A DNA stretch of 6,811 bases from positions 1-6,811 of the forward strand of contig JAPSJG010000209.1 of assembly GCA_031178305.1 (NCBI GenBank). The letters are read 5' to 3'. The notes under the pieces were generated by a model. It did no database searches. It was not told the origin of the DNA and was given only the letters and a program-made list of their open reading frames with translations. Made by a program: the position numbers and the translations under genes. How positions within the stretch are numbered: position 1 is the first letter of the stretch; each line of letters begins with the position of its first letter. Shown in pieces: positions 5,199-6,811 of the stretch. The DNA comes from Sinorhizobium sp. (GTDB taxonomy: Bacteria; Pseudomonadota; Alphaproteobacteria; Rhizobiales; Rhizobiaceae).

Positions 5199-6811
5199 CT
5201 ATCCTTCGATCAGCGTCAGCCACTCGTCCTCGTCCATCGTCTTGATGCCGAGCTCGCGCGCCTTGTCGAGCTTCGAACCGGCGCCCGGGCCGGCGACGAC
5301 GATATCGGTCTTCTTCGAAACCGAACCCGCGACCTTGGCGCCAAGGCTCTCGGCCTTGGCCTTTGCCTCGTCGCGGGTCATCTTTTCGAGCGAGCCGGTG
5401 AACACCACCGTCTTGCCGGCAACCGGACTGTCGGTGGTAAGCGGTATTTCCGCGCTTTGCGGCGTCACTTCTTCGAGGAGCCGCGAGACGACCTCGACAT
5501 TGCGCGGCTCCTTGTAGAACTCGACGATGGCGCGTGCGACGATCTCGCCGATGCCGTCGATTCTGTTGAGCTTGTTCCAGGCGTCACCCGAGAAGCTACC
5601 GGCCTCGACCATGGCCGACCCGAAGTTCTCATAGCTGCCATAGGAACGCGCGAGCAGCTTCGCAGTCGTCTCGCCGACATGGCGGATTCCGAGCGCATAG
5701 ATGAAGCGGTGGAGCGAGATCGAGCGGCGGGCATTGATCGCGTCAAAGAGCTTGCGCACGCTGACCTTGCCGAAGCCATCGATATTCTCGAGCTTCGTCA
5801 ACGAGGCTTGCTGCCGGCGCTCCAGCGTGAAGATTTCGGGCGCGGTGCGGATTCGCAGATGCTCGTCGTCGCTTTCGAAGAAGAACTCTATCTGCTTGGA
5901 GCCGAGCCCCTCTATGTCGAAGGCATTGCGCGAGACGAAATGCTTCAGGTGCTCGATCGCCTGCGCGCGGCAAACGAAACCGCCCGTGCAGCGGCGTACC
6001 GCGTCGACCTTGCCGGTCTTTTCATTGATGTCGCGCACCGCATGGCTGCCGCAGACCGGGCAGGTGGCCGGGAACCTGTAGACCTCCGCTCCCTCCGGCC
6101 GTTCGTCAATGACGACATCGACGATCTGCGGGATCACGTCCCCTGCCCGTTGCACGATGACCATGTCGCCGATGCGGATGTCGCGACCCTCGCGGATCGG
6201 TTCGCCATTGTTGCCGACGCCGCGAATATAGTCCTCGTTGTGCAGGGTCGCGTTGGTGACGACCACGCCGCCGACCGTGATCGGCTCCAGCCGCGCCACG
6301 GGCGTCAGCGCGCCGGTGCGGCCGACCTGGATGTCGATGCCCCTCAATCGCGTGAAGGCCTGCTCGGCCGGGAATTTGTGCGCGGTTGCCCAGCGCGGGC
6401 TACGCGAGCGGTAGCCGAGTCGGGTCTGCAGGTCGAGCCGGTCGACCTTGTAGACGACGCCATCGATGTCGTAGTCGAGGTCCGGGCGCTCGCGCTCGAT
6501 ATGGTGATAGTGCTCGAGTAACTCGTCAGCCGAAAAGAAGCGGCGCATCAGCGGATTGACCGGGAAGCCCCAGGCCTTGAATGTTTCGACCATGCCGAGC
6601 TGGGTATCCGCCGGCATTTCCGACATCTCGCCCCAGCCATAGGCGAAGAACCGGAGCTTGCGGCTCGCCGTGACCTTGGCATCGAGCTGCCTGAGCGAGC
6701 CCGAGGCCGTGTTGCGGGGATTGACATAGAGCGGCTTGCCCTGCGCGGCCATCTCGGCATTGAGCGCGGCGAAATCCGATTTCGCCATGTAGACTTCGCC
6801 GCGAATCTCGA
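5199..6811 (-). CDS. ligA: NAD+-dependent DNA ligase LigA, partial (N-terminus beyond the window)
   Basis: LigA seals nicks during replication and repair using NAD+. The frame is open to the right edge, giving about 536 of roughly 715 residues. The missing part holds the NAD-binding Ia domain and the catalytic KxDG lysine. With the Met at 6788 counted as 1, the order is: motif EIRGEVY just before residue 1; DIDGVVYK (107-114) and HKFPAE (137-142) of the adenylation domain; the OB fold from about 150; a Cys4 zinc finger (C243, C246, C267, C273); helix-hairpin-helix repeats (EGLG 293-296, IDGFG 336-340, GIRHVG 367-372, IDGIG 410-414); and a BRCT domain (about 454-529) with its conserved Trp (W523). 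The stop is TAG at 5201-5199. The Met at 6788 is internal, since the conserved EIRGEVY precedes it in frame. All visible domains are intact. It is convergent with the glyoxalase gene. Confidence 0.98.
   Translation of the reverse strand, partial: EIRGEVYMAKSDFAALNAEMAAQGKPLYVNPRNTASGSLRQLDAKVTASRKLRFFAYGWGEMSEMPADTQLGMVETFKAWGFPVNPLMRRFFSADELLEHYHHIERERPDLDYDIDGVVYKVDRLDLQTRLGYRSRSPRWATAHKFPAEQAFTRLRGIDIQVGRTGALTPVARLEPITVGGVVVTNATLHNEDYIRGVGNNGEPIREGRDIRIGDMVIVQRAGDVIPQIVDVVIDERPEGAEVYRFPATCPVCGSHAVRDINEKTGKVDAVRRCTGGFVCRAQAIEHLKHFVSRNAFDIEGLGSKQIEFFFESDDEHLRIRTAPEIFTLERRQQASLTKLENIDGFGKVSVRKLFDAINARRSISLHRFIYALGIRHVGETTAKLLARSYGSYENFGSAMVEAGSFSGDAWNKLNRIDGIGEIVARAIVEFYKEPRNVEVVSRLLEEVTPQSAEIPLTTDSPVAGKTVVFTGSLEKMTRDEAKAKAESLGAKVAGSVSKKTDIVVAGPGAGSKLDKARELGIKTMDEDEWLTLIEG

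Noticed and set aside
4938..6521. A 527-aa open frame on + running through the glyoxalase 3' end and antisense to ligA
   Set aside because: It overlaps two clear genes, has Arg/Asp/Ala-rich low-complexity composition typical of GC-rich antisense frames, has no recognisable domain, and its ATG lies inside the glyoxalase gene without a ribosome binding site.
1..6811. CRISPR array, tRNA/rRNA genes, insertion sequences, toxin-antitoxin or defence genes
   Set aside because: I see no regularly spaced repeats, no tRNA-like cloverleaf or CCA end, no transposase motif, and every convincing frame belongs to the genes listed.

Overview
The window looks like chromosomal DNA of a Rhizobiaceae member, most likely Sinorhizobium/Ensifer or a close relative. 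This rests on the GC-rich coding sequence, the gene content, and two intergenic repeats that I recognise as rhizobial: a RIME1-like double palindrome at 4521-4631 and a CTCCCCC...GGGGGAG element at 5099-5149. The genus call comes from memory and was not searched.

Layout from left to right: (1) the C-terminal part of an M24-family Xaa-Pro aminopeptidase on + (to 686). (2) A 240-bp convergent gap with a weak hairpin (713-758), a striking 66-bp stem-loop (797-862) and a minus-strand rho-independent terminator (899-920). (3) On -, a small exported protein of unknown function (927-1166) with a convincing promoter and a strong 5'-UTR hairpin. (4) On -, azlC and azlD (2311 to 1280), a two-component branched-chain amino acid exporter, with a candidate promoter and paired operator-like dyads upstream. 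(5) On -, panC and panB (4258 to 2559), two steps of pantothenate synthesis, 2 bp apart. (6) A 405-bp divergent intergenic region holding a possible panC regulatory patch and the RIME-like element. (7) On +, a 134-aa VOC/glyoxalase-family protein (4664-5068). (8) The rhizobial intergenic repeat between convergent genes. (9) On -, the C-terminal three quarters of NAD+-dependent DNA ligase ligA (5199 to the right edge).

PanB and PanC work together: PanB makes ketopantoate from alpha-ketoisovalerate, and PanC joins pantoate to beta-alanine. Alpha-ketoisovalerate is also the valine precursor, so having the AzlCD exporter directly downstream on the same strand suggests a shared metabolic theme, although the 247-bp gap and candidate promoter argue that azlCD has its own transcription unit. 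The other genes are ordinary housekeeping or accessory functions.

I see no defence system, CRISPR array, prophage, transposase, rRNA or tRNA. The points most worth a second look are in the non-coding DNA: the 797-862 stem-loop, the dyads upstream of azlC, the leader hairpin of the small exported gene, and the RIME element between panC and the glyoxalase gene.
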